A stretch of 64,000 nt of DNA from Chromera velia (Eukaryota > Sar > Chromeraceae): contig JAHBMJ010002118.1 in assembly GCA_018398765.1 (NCBI GenBank), positions 40,854 to 104,853 of the forward strand, in the 5' to 3' direction. The notes beneath the pieces are model-generated. The model did no database searches. It saw only the letters and a list, made by a program, of their open reading frames with translations, and had not been told where the DNA came from. This document shows positions 22,217 to 33,367 of this stretch, one piece after another. A program made the translations under genes and the position numbers. The stretch's first letter is position 1. Each line of letters opens with the position of its first letter.

Positions 22217-25118
22217 TGGAGAGGGGGCAGAAATCAAGCGGGGTCGAAAGGGGAGATGGCGACAAGACAAGACAGACTTTCCGTTGTTGTGGAGAATTGC
22301 ATGTCGCTGAGTGAACACAAAAAAAACCACCAATGTGCCTTTTGATATTTCCTCCCGACAAATCCACTTTGTCTGTTCTTGAGACGATGTCGAAGTTCCT
22401 CTTCTGTCTGCAGCCTTCTTCTCTTCTCTTCTCTTCTCTTCTCTTCTTTCCTTTGCCGTCGTGGCACCACGTGGAGGTCTGGTATCTTAATTCCCTCTTT
22501 CTTTCTTTCAGCCTGGGTGTGCTTGTTTTGTTTTGTTTTGGGATGCAAGAGACTTGCTCTGTTCTGACGAGCAAACAAATGAGAGCACAACAGGACAGAG
22601 TGAATCTGCTTGATAGTCATTCGTTCTTTTCATTTTTGTTTCTGTTTGGCTGTGCAGCTCTGGCGGCATGCGAGGCCTGCTCTTCGACGTGAGGTGCGAG
22701 GGTTTGCCGGTCTGAGGTCAATGCGAGATATGAGACTCCAGAGGGAGGGCTTCGCACCATGGAGGGAATGGGTGAGGCGACGGCGATGCGCTCGGAACAG
22801 GTCAGTCAAGGGGGGTATCGTGGCGCGGCAATTTTGTTTTCGGTAAACACGCGCTGACAGACAGATGGCTAGAGATTTCCTGCGTTTTCTTTTTCTGGCA
22901 TTGCATGGGCTCTTGTGTGTGTGTGTGTGTGTGTGTGTGTGTCTGTGTGTGTGTGTGTGTCCGTGTGTGTGTGTGTGTGAGCTCGCCAAACTATCTGCCT
23001 GTGTGTGGCCCTGTTGCATGCATGCAGTGGGACTGTATGCGCAGAGTGGACCCGCACTCGGTTGGTGCAGTGCGCATTCTCCGTCTGGATGGGGACCGCA
23101 ACAGAGGCAAAGCGACAGAGCGATCGACGAGAGGTCAGAAGAAACAACTGGAATTTGTATTCGATGGAGCGAGAGGAGGAGATAGGGGATCGAAGGGAAC
23201 GTTTATCAGATGCATTGAGCTAAAGCACTTTCTGCGATTGGGACGCCACCTGTGCAGAACAAAAAGCATTTTAAGTCGGATTTTCTGTCTTTTTGGTTTA
23301 CTGGCCGATTTTCTGCTTGAAGCTCCGAGGTCTGCCGGACCGGCAACACTCTCTGAAGTCTTCTGACCATGCAAAGGGCATTTTTTTCTCCCCTACCTGC
23401 AGGCTGTTCTAGACTCGAAGGTCTCGCATCTCCAGAGCCTCCGCGTGCGTCGTGCTGTGGCTGTCTGGAGGTTGAGGGGCGAGGAGATGAGGGGGAGGAG
23501 GCAGAAGGCCCTGGCAGCGACCTTGCATAGACTGCGCCGGTTGTGTACGTCAGCCTTATCCAGTTGGCTGAGGTACGTTGAGAGTCGGAAAGAGAAGAAG
23601 AAGGAGGAGCATTTGAGACAACGTTTCCTTCTTGGCAGGTGGGCAGTGCGCAGAGCTGTGTGTGCTCTGTCCTGCCTGCAACGTCACGCAGACAGAACGC
23701 AGAGAGAGAAGGCTGCACGATGCACCGCTCTGCTTCACTGGGCATCTAGAAGAGCCTTTGTGACTCTTCATGGGCTGAAGAGAAGAACAGAAGAAGTGAA
23801 GAGAAAAAGGAAAGTGGAGACACGCGCTGCCGAGTTCTGTCGTCACACGTTGGTTTCCCTTGCCATTGAGTGGTGGCGTTCCCAGGTGTACAGAAGGAAG
23901 CCCGTGAGGCAGGGCAGAGATCCGGGGGACTGGGAGGGATCTTCTGGATCCTCTCGGTTTGGATGCAGAGGGATAGGTCCTAACGAGAAGGATAGAATGG
24001 TCTCTGTCCAAGAAAAAAAGTCCTTGGGAGGAATGCGTTTTGAAAGTCTCCTCTATGCAATGCACGGCGTCGATCTAGAGGGACAGAGGGCTGTAGAGAG
24101 GGGGGAGAAGGAGAAGGAGAAAGGTAGTGGCCAAGTCTCCGCACAGGCTGAAGAGGAAGCAGGGAGAGGGGATGAGTTCCTTCTCTCTCAACAGAGCTCG
24201 CTAGAAGACTGGTACACCCCGATGCCCCACACCGAAGCAGGTGCAGTTTGTGCTTCAGCAGTTCGTGAGTTCTCTCCCAAGCAGCGCAGTCGACCCCTTT
24301 GCAGGAAAGGTCAAGACGAGAAGGTTGGTACGAGAAACGACAACGGAGAGAAGGGAGATGGGAGACCCAGCAGAAGGACAACCACAGCGACCCGTGCCCC
24401 TGTCTCCCCTCCCTCCTCCTCTTCCTCATCCTCTCACCCCGGCTCAGTCTCTCCGCCTTCTCCCGGAGGGGATGTCCAGAGAAGAAGCAAGGAAAAAGAG
24501 AGGCGTGAAAGATCGTCATCTCCCCAACGAGTGGGCATGGCATCACAACCTGTCGCCCCGCCTCTCCCTATTCCTGTGGACCCCTGTCCGTCCACCTCTC
24601 TGACTGTCCCGTGTCCATCCCATCTCTCCGACCCCCTCCCTGCTCTTTTGGAGGAGTTGGTTGGGGAGGGGGCGAGAGGGGAGAGGAGTCGGGTGCGTCG
24701 CCCCCCCCGTGTCCCCTTTGGCCTTCTCTCCCTCCACAGACCTTCTCCTTGTGAGGGCTCAGACGTAGACGTCCCCGTCGAGAGGGTGCGGCAGTGGGCC
24801 CTCGACAGGGAGAGAGAGAGAGGCGGCGGGGGTGGGAGAATGGTGTCGGAAGAGGACACCAGTCACTGCGTAGGTGGAGGGATGGACAGAGAGAGGAAGG
24901 GTGCGGTTGCAAGTTGGAAGGAGACGGTAACATTGGATCGTTCGGCAAGGGGAGACAGAATTGTTTGCCCCCCTGCAGGTTCACGAATCCAGCAGATAGA
25001 AGGAGGCGAGGAGCAGTGCACCGAGGCAGCACATCTGGTCTCAGCTCTTCATTCTGCTATTGAGGATTTGAAGGTCCGTGTCCTTCCGGAAACAGTAGAG
25101 GAAAAGGGGCGCTGTGTG

Positions 25119-25152
<34 letters not shown>

Positions 25153-26142
25153 GTTGTGTGTTCCTTCGTTTGTGGGGCAATCAGAACTTGAAGGTCACTG
25201 TGGTGTCTGAAAGAACCTCGTGGTGTCTGTGAGAATAGCTCCTGTTTGAAATGAATACGTCCAGAGGGGCTGCCTTTGTTGAAAGAATAGCTCTGTGGAC
25301 AGGCAGGCAGACTGTAAGGAGAATGATGAAGGCAGGCAGGGAGGAAGCAGCAGGCCCAGCATGCACTCGTGAAGAGAAAAAGAGGACGCCGTGGCTCGAC
25401 TCGTCTTGCTCTCGAAGAACTCAGTGGATTCTACTTTTGTGATTTTGGTTGCATGGGTAGAAGACAAGCAGATTTGTATGGTTTATTTGTGAGAGTCCCT
25501 AGTCTTCCGCTGCTTCTTGTTTCTCTTCGAACTTTTTCGGCCGCTTTTTATGAAGAAACGGAACAAAGCTTTGTGTCCTTATCTGTGCACTCCCTCTCTT
25601 CGTGTGCACTTACCCCTTCTCGAATTGCCCCCATTTGCTGCCTTTTGCGCTCTGCAGCGACAGAAAAAGGCGTCATCAGAAACAGCGGCGCTAAGGAGAC
25701 GACTGGCTGAATGGCTTGCTCGTGCAGACTCTTGTGTTCAGAGTGGCCAGACTGATGTTCTTGCTGGAAGGCAGGAAGGTACTCGTGTTAGTGCTGACTT
25801 TGTCGGGGTTGTGCCTGCTGAGCGGAAGAAGGCGGCAGACCTCCTCGAGAGGCTAGAAGAGAAGCAGCGGTCAGTCTTGAGAGGCGGGGTCGGCAAGGAG
25901 AGAGGGTGACTGGAGGGTAAAAGCGGCTGATTTGATTGGCTTTTCGCTTGTCTGTGAGGTTTTTCACAACTGGTGACTTCTTTTTGGCGTTATTTGTGTG
26001 CAAATTAGTATGAAGTAATTCACTTCTGTCTGCTTGCAGTCATGAAGACGCAGCAGTTCTTCACGCCGCTGCATTGTTGAAAGACCTGCAAGAGCAGGCA
26101 GCGAAGACAAAAACACTTCTTGAAAACAAAGTAGGACTCTGA
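17362..26142 (+). CDS. Sfi1-type centrin-binding repeat protein, many exons
   Basis: Proteins of the Sfi1 family form long helices that bind centrins in filaments attached to centrosomes or basal bodies. I can chain these exons in consistent phase: 17362-17601, 17693-17906, 18095-18234, 18670-18830, 19163-19291, 19609-19756, 20206-20456, 20794-20916, 21181-21216, 21430-21531, 22094-22148, 22658-22800, 23028-23133, 23403-25073, 25658-25869, 26040-26142. That is about 1,280 residues. An extra exon at 18437-18539 looks coding but breaks phase. Basic helical repeats with a central Trp recur about every 25-35 residues: L-L-R-Q-C-V-A-G-W-R-R, V-L-A-A-W-S-A-Y-V, A-E-A-F-R-E-W-A-R, F-A-P-W-R-E-W-V-R, C-A-F-S-V-W-M, L-L-H-W-A-S-R-R. 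The large exon 23403-25073 holds several repeats, then a Ser/Pro/Arg-rich unstructured part from about 23900. The C-terminus is coiled-coil-like. Start M17362 follows the duplicated leader. The family call rests on repeat pattern, not on one diagnostic motif. Confidence 0.7.
21763..21842. repeat. 26-bp tandem repeat in an intron
   Basis: Three imperfect copies of GAATGGAATTTTGTGAAGGT plus AGAAGC. They lie between the exons ending at 21531 and starting at 22094 of the Sfi1-like gene. The frame stays open through two copies, so this could be an extra exon, but the flanking exons join in phase without it. Confidence 0.7.
22149..22216. repeat. (CTGT)n microsatellite at a splice donor
   Basis: A (CTGT) run begins directly at the donor of the exon ending at 22148, so that donor reads GTCTGT and is itself part of the microsatellite. 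Confidence 0.85.
22411..22447. repeat. (TTCTC)n microsatellite
   Basis: Intronic run of TTCTC pentamers in the Sfi1-like gene. Confidence 0.85.
22913..22979. repeat. (TG)n microsatellite
   Basis: Intronic (TG) run in the Sfi1-like gene. A second, shorter one lies at 25113-25153 just after the donor at 25074. Confidence 0.9.
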
Positions 26143-27343
26143 TCTTCAAACCAAACCAGGCCAAAAAAGAATCTTAGAGAGCTTCATAAAATTTTTGTGT
26201 TCAGTTGAATCATACAGATTTTTGATTAAATATGTGTTGAAATTTTGCATTGTACTAAATTCGATATATGCATGATGAAAAAACATATCTACTATATCTG
26301 ATATAGTACTACCCACTATCTACTATTATCTACTATATATATTGATATATGATGTACTAAATTTTGTATGAAAAAATATTAGATTTTCATTGAATTCGAT
26401 TGAATTATGTAGAATTATGATGCAGATTTGTGATTCATCTAACATATACCAAACTCTTGTTGATGGTGAAACCAAAGCAAATAACTTGAAGACAGTATAT
26501 TAAGACTGTAGACAAGATCGACTATGGACAAGACAAACTCTGATAATTAAGTATCTCTATTAAAGGGCCTATTTACAACGGTTTATACGTGTATACAAAA
26601 TAGCGTAAAATAAAATTTTAATTAAATGGTTTTAATCTTTTACATTAATAGTAATATACAGTATCTTCTACTATTTGTGATTGTTAGTACGGGTTCTATA
26701 CTACATGATACAATTCTATATGGCATGTCATTGAATAAAGAGTATATGAGGCGACTATGTATGACCATTAGTGATAAGTAATTTGATAAGTGATAAGTGA
26801 TTTAGTAGTGCCCTAGAGCACTGTCGCCGTTTTATCTTATAAAGGTCGCCCCCATACGACCATGCCAGAACGTGGCTAACCGTTGCATACCCGGATAGGC
26901 GTAAAATAACATAAAACTAGACAAACACTGCAAAAGTTGCAGCAAAACACAATAAAATACAATAAACAAAAATGTATATCATCAGGAAATTTCGTATAAT
27001 TTCACCCCTTGGTAATTCTAATTCACTTGCAAGAGTATGCAGGAGACAGATGGAGACAGCATTTATGGATCGACCAAAGGCGGCTTTCAGAATAGCATGT
27101 GCGCGTGGGACTAAAAAGTGTGCGGGCCTTGGTGGGCCCCAGCCCCCCTGGTCACAAATTTCCATACAATATATTCCGTACATGCATTTCCGTGCAACAT
27201 CGTGCAACGCTCGATCAATTTCTAGTGCAATTTTCTACACGAAAGCAACACTGCTGCATGACATCTATATTGCTGGCCCTTAATTTTTTTTTAAAAAAAA
27301 AAATATTTTGAATTGTAGTTTGCATATATGCATAAATATCAGG
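26143..27343. other. AT-rich intergenic region
   Basis: From the stop of the Sfi1-like gene to the copia element. The first 600 bp are strongly AT-rich with TATCTACTATATA words. A block near 27050-27250 has mixed composition with no coding signal I trust. Confidence 0.5.
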
Positions 27344-27348
27344 GTTGC

Positions 27349-27580
27349 TGTTGGAGATTGCGTCTGGGGTCGATTAACGCCGGCCTTTCATGGCCGCGGT
27401 CCCAGGGACTTCGGTCTGGGCTCAGCATGCTACAAGCTATGCATGCAAATCTGCAACACTACAAACTGTGCATGCACCATATAGGAGAAACTGATCGATC
27501 CACATTGACTTATTCAAGGAGAGGCGCATTCGCTCATCCTCTCCTCCCCGAACTCTGTTCTGACACGTGAATTCCTTATA
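27349..27580 (+). repeat. 5' LTR of the copia element
   Basis: 232 bp, beginning TGTTGGAGATTG and ending CCTTATA. The end is TA rather than the usual CA. Compared with the 3' LTR it lacks a 12-bp duplication and differs at 14 positions, 13 of them transitions. Confidence 0.9.
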
Positions 27581-27624
27581 GATCAGTGTGTCAGTCTCTG
27601 ATTTGTTGCCACTTTGTTGTCAAG

Positions 27625-28851
27625 ATGAACTTTGAAGACATGAAAAGCTTTTTCAGGGGCTTACTCAATGACGCCCTCGAACCGATCAGCGCTGAAGTAT
27701 CCAGACTCAGTGCAGAGTTCGATCGAAGAGATGCTGCGCCTCCAGGCCAGCGGGAGGAGAGAGTAGAAGACTCGTTAGACAGATGGATTCCACCCAGTCG
27801 AATCAGTGCCGCAGTGGCGGAAAAGAAAGAAAGAATTGCCCCTGTTTCTCTGTTTGTGCCTGGAGCTGTTCAGGCTCAGAAAGTCCGAAAGCCCTTCAAT
27901 GCTGTGGCTTTCTTCTCGGACAAAGACCCGTCCCCCTCCCACTCTAACTCGTCTGATGTGAGTGGATCTTCCGATGCGTCTTCCCGCCACTCTGCAGCTC
28001 AGAGAGTGGGTTCCGCATGGAGGAAGAAGAGATCGTCGAAGCAGTCAAAGAAAGTGGACCTAACCGCCTGCCGGAAATTCGCTGGAAAGAAGGAGATTGT
28101 TGACTTTGCGTCACAGTGGGGGGAGTTCTCCAATGTGCACCTACAAGGGAAGCACTTCCAATCGACAGAGAAGTGGAGATCCAACATCATCGTTGCGCTG
28201 AACAAAGCAGGAAGTGATGCTCGGGCCTTCAGGAGAGATATGAGGAGATGGAGATGGAAGCGGGTGAACCCTGAAGATATTGTAGAGAAGATGAAGCAGG
28301 AGTATTCCTCGACCCTGCTGGCGATACAGCTAGCTGTGCAGGAGCGTGTGCAGGTCTTCTCATGGCTCCTTGACCACCGTGATCGGAACGGTCGTGTCGT
28401 CATCCCAAGCAGTGTGGCGCTGTCGTTTGCGAAGATCAACCAGAGACTCGAGGATCTTCTTCTCGATTCCGACGACGCGGAGTGGGAGATCGCAGATCCC
28501 GCCAAGGTTATCATGATCGTCAACGCCCTCACGGACGACCAGCGTATGAAGCTCGTCAACTCCATCAGATCGAAACTTCCTAGATTGGAGGGGCAGCTGG
28601 ATCTCAGACAGATTGACTATGCCACTCTAAAGAAGGAGCTCGAGTGGTTTGCATCCTTTGATCGAGATGCAGAGATCAAGGCGAGACAGAGACAGAGTGG
28701 GGGCAGAGAGAGAGCCTTCAGAAGCCAGCAGAGACGGGGTCGGGGATCTGGTGGATTCAGAAATCAGGGGAACAGACAGAACGGTCAGCGCTCCTCCCAG
28801 CAGTCTCCCCCTCAACAGCAGCAGCAGCCGTGGGGACCAAAGAGGTGCTAG
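27625..28851 (+). pseudogene. copia gag, zinc knuckle split by a stop
   Basis: The start ATG at 27625 (M-N-F-E-D-M-K-S-F-F) lies 44 bp after the 5' LTR. The capsid-like part is followed by an Arg/Gly/Gln-rich nucleic-acid-binding region. The frame stops at TAG 28849-28851. The residues on either side give C-stop-W-C-x4-H-x4-C, the CCHC zinc knuckle of gag with a stop at its second position. The reading frame continues in the same phase into pol, so gag and pol were originally a single fused frame, as in many copia elements. Confidence 0.8.
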
Positions 28852-31800
28852 TGGTGCCAGGACACGAGCCACTTCGAGAAGAACTGTGCGTGCAAGCGTG
28901 CGGGGCAGCCCAGAATCGAGCCTTGCCCTTGGGTTCCCCCTCCCCCCAGCCAAGATCCCAATAGAAGCCAGCAGTAGTAGTCTTCCTTGTCCTCCTCTGA
29001 GGGATAGGGAGGGAGATGACCACACTCGGGGGTGCAGAGTGCAGCGCATTCCCCTGGCGTGCAGGTTTCCAATCGCTTTGCATTGCTTGCTGAAGAAGAG
29101 GGGGAGAGCCGTCCCGGGCAGGACATGACAAAACTGTGACCACACGCCAAGGGGCGTGTAGGTGGAGCAAGAGGGGGTGAAATGAAATGGATGGTGAAGA
29201 AGCCGGTGGTTGATTCTGGATGCAGCCGGCATGTTTTTAGCAGAGACGTCGAGTCCTGTATGGTTGAGGTGAGGGAGACGGACAGTGAGTTTGTGGGGGT
29301 TAAAGGAGACATCGCATGAGCAGAGAGCGACGTGACTGTGGATCTCCCTGGAGTCGAGTGTGTGGGTGGAGGCAGGAAGACGGCACATTTGGATGGAGCT
29401 TTTTCTCGGTCTGTACCAGTCTCTCTTGTGAGTGTGCATAGTCTCCGCTTGCAGAAAGTGCATGAGCCATTCTGGGTGGAGCTCCCTGAAAAAGGGGGTG
29501 GCAGTTTTCGTACGCGTGTGAAAGAGGAGGAAGGTGTTCTGGTTTTGAGTGTGCATGGGGGGGCACAGTCAAAGAGTCCGGCAGTGAAGCGTGGCCCCCT
29601 TTGTATGTGTTTGAACGTAAATAGGAAGGATAGACCTCTTGCATGTGAGTGGGCGTTTTTGCAGCACGGAGGTCAGAAGGGGGCCCCACAGGAGCGACCG
29701 CCAATTCAGTTAGGTGCGCATCGATCGCGGAGGGTGAGCTTCCCTTCTGAAGGTCAGATGAGTGCGAGGGAGGTTTTGATGTGGCATAAGAGATTTGGGC
29801 ATGCGACTGGTGTGCGACTATATGAAACAATGAAAGAGAAAGGCATTATGTCGCATGTGAGCAGAGAGGCGTGTGATCAAGTGAGGCATGTGTGCAGACA
29901 GTGCAAGCATATGAATGCTGTGATGCATCGTATTCCTCAGAAGAGCCACGAAGGCGTGCAAGCAAAGGAATTCAATGAAGTCATTTATCAGGATGTCATG
30001 TTTTTACCTGGTGGTACCCCTGTGTCTTTGATTGTCGATGCTGCAACTCGTTTTGTTTCTGGCATGGTTCTGCCTTCGAAAGGGAAGGCAGTAAGACATT
30101 TGACTGCATGGGTAAGAAGATGGGAGAGACTGGGTGAGAAGCTGAAAGTGAAAGGAAAGCCTGCAACGGTTTGCACTAACAACGGAAAATAATTTGTGGG
30201 TGAAAAGAAGGGACAGTACGAGCATGTGTGTGATCAGGAGTCCATCTTTCATAAGAAAGGAAGCATCTACACTCCCCAGTCTCAAGCGCAAGTAGAGAGA
30301 ATGAATCGTACAGTGAAAAGATTACTCTGGAAGTTGCTTGCGGATTTGAATTTGCCGAAATATTGTGCGAAGTGGTTGTTGAATGGTGTGATTGATTCTT
30401 TGAATGAATGTGTTTCGTCTGCGATGGGTAAGTCGCCCAATATGTCTGTGTTTGGTGTTGAGGCTGCTCGTCCCATTTCCTCTATCTCTGTCGGTGATCA
30501 TGTTCTTGTGACTGACCCTCGTCCGATTCCCTCTTCTGCTATGCCTGTCAGGGGAAAGGAAGCGTTCTTTGCTGGAGTCGAAAGCGACTCTGTCGTGTGT
30601 GTTCTTGTGAAGACAGACAGTGAAAAGGGATAGAGACCTTTGTGTGTGCATCCGAGTGCTGTGTCTTTGATTGAATGGTATGGTTTGAATGTGTCTTCTG
30701 ACTTTTTGAATGGAGTATCTGAGTCAACAGCTGCACCTGCTGATAATGTTGATCGTTTTTCCGATTTCGACGTCGATGAAGACAGAGAAGTCGATATTCT
30801 TGCTGCAGGGGGTGCAGACCCTGAAGCTGTTGTCTCCTCCTCCAAGTCGCAGGCAATCTTTCCCGACTCTGTTTCGTCAGCGGCCGTCAGGCAGCTGGAT
30901 CGTGTTGTGGGAGAGTCTGTGTCTTCTATTTCTGCACCTGTCCCTTTCCCTCCTCCATTTACAGCAGGCTCTCAACTTCAGGCAGGCCATCTGGAGTTGT
31001 GAAGTCAGTAGCAGGGGGTGGGGGGTGGAGAGGAAAAGGAAAAGCAGTCAGGGCAGGGTCGCAAACCTGTTCAGGCAGCGCAGCCAGCAGAGAAAGAGGG
31101 AGAAAGAGAAGTCGTCCTGCCAGACATTCCAGATGACGATTCGTTGTTTGGCCTCAACTTGCTTGGGGAGTCTTGGGGGGGCCGCAGCCTTTGCTAGCTT
31201 TCTTACACGTGAAGGAGAGCAGCAATGCAGCAGAGAAACGGAGGGAGTGCAAGAAGTACAGGATGATAAGAAAGTGCAGGGAGCACAGGAAGAGAAGAGG
31301 GTGCAGGAAGCATAGGACGATAGTAAGGAGGGTGAAAGGAAGAAAGTGAGGAGAGAAGGAAATGGATTCAAGAAGGCGCTACAGAGACTTATGGTGGATA
31401 AGAAAGTGGTCGACCAGATGATGAAGCATGTGAACCCAAGGAAGGGGCACATTGATGCAAAGGAAGAGGAGGTAGAGAAAAGCCTCTTTGATAAAGCGGT
31501 GCGAGGGGAATTAAAAAGCTTTGAGGAGAATAAAGTGTTGAAAATAAATGGAGTAAGAATACCACAGAAGAGAAGAGCAATGAAAACCAGATGGGTGCTG
31601 ACATGGAAGATGAAAGGGAAAGAGAGAAAGCCAAAAGCCCATCTTGTATGTAAAAGATTTCAAGATGACTGAAAGAACGTTGAGACGTACAGTGGGACAG
31701 CTGCTTGGTGGGCTTTTTTGGTTTGCTTTACGTTTGCATCCAGTGAAGGGTGGACGATCGGTAAGTCAGATGTGCGCACTGCGTTCCTGACTGCATCCAT

Positions 31801-33117
31801 TCATGATGAGGTGTTTCTGCAGCTGCCAAGACGCGTCCTGACGGGTTCTCCGGAAAGATTCGCACCTGGAGTTATCGGTCAGTTAGAAAGAGCTATGTAT
31901 GGATTGAAAGATGCCCCTCGTCTGTATGGAAAGCATTTGAAACGGATTGCAGCAGAAGAAGGATGGGAGGAAATCGTTGAGAGCATCTTTGTGCTGAAGG
32001 ATGAAGAGAAGAAGGTGAAAGCAGTGATGGCTGTACACGTTGATGATTTGCTCATTTTTTCTGCTGACCCTGCTCGTGACTTTGAACCTTTAAGACAGCG
32101 TTTGAAGATGAATGAGCTAGAAATTCTCTCTGCGGGGGGTGAAATGGGCTACACGGGTTTGGAGGTAAGAAAGAATGAAAGCGGGTTTAAGATCAGCCAG
32201 GAGGCATACTTGAAGTCCATTCTTGTTCAGACAGACGATTTGCCTCGCAAGTCTCTTTCCCCTGAGATGCTGAATGAAGAGAGGGAAGAAGAGAAAGAAG
32301 AAGACCTGGTTGCGGTGATGATGAAAGTGATGGGTGTGCTTGGTTAGGTGTGTCGGACGTCTGCCAATCTTGCTTTTGTTTTGAGTGAGTTGTCTCGTTA
32401 CAGTTCCCACCCGACTGGTTCAAAGCTTGTTGCTGCTTTGCTTGCCCTCATCAGAGCTCGTGAAAAGAATGACAGTTTGTGCTTTGAGGGCGTGATTGAT
32501 CCGAAGCTTGCTTTGTTTGTGGATGCTGCGTATTTTCTTTCCCGTTGTGAAGGAAGAGGGGGCTTTGAGGCTTACTTGGTTGACAAGAAGGAAAAGATTG
32601 AGAGAATGAGAAGAACGAATCTGGTGGTATGGAAGAGCAAACGAATCAAAAGGAAGCTGATTTCTTCGACCTCTGCAGAGCTTTGTGCGCTTGTAGATGG
32701 TGTGAAACAATCTTTTCAATGAAAGCGTCTTACAGAGGCGTTGTGGATAAAGCCGCTGGAGGTAGAGATTTATACAGACAGCGCTCCTCTCATGGAGCAA
32801 TTGGAGAGTGGATATTCGAAGCAAGAGCCTCGGATGGATGGATTGTTAAAATATGTACAGCAGGAGCTGAGAGCGTTGAAGGCGCGGGTACTTTGGGTTT
32901 CTACTGATTGACAGTAGGCAGACAGACATACAAAGTACAACAGGCAGACAGACACATAAAGTACAAGTTGAAAAAGGAGAGAGGGAGTCAAGCGCCTCAG
33001 GTTGAAGTGAAGAAGGAAGGGCATGTGAAGAGAGGAATGATAGATTTCGCAAAGACATGTCGATCGAAAGCTAAGAAAAGAGGTGACTCTCCTGTAAATG
33101 TTCGAGTTAGGGAGTGA
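28852..33117 (+). pseudogene. copia pol: protease, integrase, RT, RNase H
   Basis: The protease has V-V-D-S-G-C-S-R-H at about 29206-29232. The integrase (about 29780-30470) has the H-x4-H and C-x2-C zinc-binding pairs, a first catalytic Asp in Y-Q-D-V-M-F and a Glu in Q-V-E-R-M-N-R. The second catalytic Asp is changed to Asn (T-N-N-G), followed by a TAA at 30190. The RT (about 31480-32230) has D-V-R-T-A-F-L, Y-G-L-K-D-A-P-R and the active site V-H-V-D-D. RNase H (about 32500-32900) has D-A-A-Y-F, S-S-T-S-A-E and Y-T-D-S. In-frame stops lie at 28975, 28978, 29005, 29017, 29137, 29317, 30190, 30631, 31000, 31009, 31313, 31670, 32345, 32720, 32909 and 32915. The frame shifts by one at a G7 run near 31175, and again at the duplication 32915-32966. 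The last frame ends at TGA 33115, two bases before the 3' LTR. Confidence 0.85.
32915..32966. repeat. 26-bp tandem duplication in pol
   Basis: Two 26-bp copies of AGGCAGACAGACAYAMAAAG plus GTACAA (32915-32940 and 32941-32966). A 26-bp insertion shifts the frame by two and accounts exactly for the change of frame between RNase H and the C-terminal tail. Confidence 0.85.
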
Positions 33118-33118
33118 T

Positions 33119-33362
33119 TGTTGGAGATTGCGTCCGGGGTCGATTAACGCCGGCCTTTCACGGCCGTGGTCATAGGGACTTCGGCCTGGGCCTAGGCCTG
33201 GGCTCAGCGTGCTATAAGCTATGCATGCAAATCTGCAATACTACAAACTATGCATGCACCGTGTAGGAGAAACTGATCAATCCACATTGACTTATTCAAG
33301 GAGAGGCGCATTCGCTCATCCTCTCCTTCCCGAACTCTGTTCTGACACGTGAATTCCTTATA
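33119..33362 (+). repeat. 3' LTR of the copia element
   Basis: 244 bp, TGTTGGAGATTG to CCTTATA. It contains a 12-bp duplication (CCTAGGCCTGGG type) missing from the 5' LTR. A purine-rich stretch (GTTAGGGAGTGA) just upstream may be the polypurine tract. Confidence 0.9.
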
Positions 33363-33367
33363 GTTGC

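Larger units (their letters stand above)
27344..33367 (+). mobile_element. Ty1/copia LTR retrotransposon, full length, inactivated
   Basis: Two LTRs (27349-27580 and 33119-33362) enclose gag and pol in the order protease, integrase, reverse transcriptase, RNase H, which is the copia order. The 5-bp word GTTGC flanks both ends (27344-27348 and 33363-33367) and is the target site duplication. Of about 17 in-frame stop codons, nine are TAG, seven TGA and only one TAA. There is one clear indel frameshift near 31175-31181 and a second caused by a 26-bp duplication. The element sits between the Sfi1-like gene and the decayed RT element. It cannot move by itself. Confidence 0.9.

Noticed and set aside
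30710-31315. Separate 201-residue gene in the second frame of the copia element
   Set aside because: Its first part is a shadow of the pol frame; its last part is pol after the frameshift near 31175.
32629-32907. 92-residue frame overlapping RNase H
   Set aside because: RNase H motifs are in the other frame, which continues after a TGA; this frame is a shadow.
27625-33117. Alternative nuclear genetic code in which TAG or TGA are sense codons
   Set aside because: The intact host genes (Sfi1-like, PITH, TSP1) have no in-frame TAG, TGA or TAA before their ends and terminate at ordinary stops, while the in-frame stops occur only in mobile elements and pseudogenes, in all three stop types.
27349-33362. 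Ty3/gypsy element or retrovirus
   Set aside because: Integrase precedes reverse transcriptase and no envelope frame exists; the order is that of copia elements.
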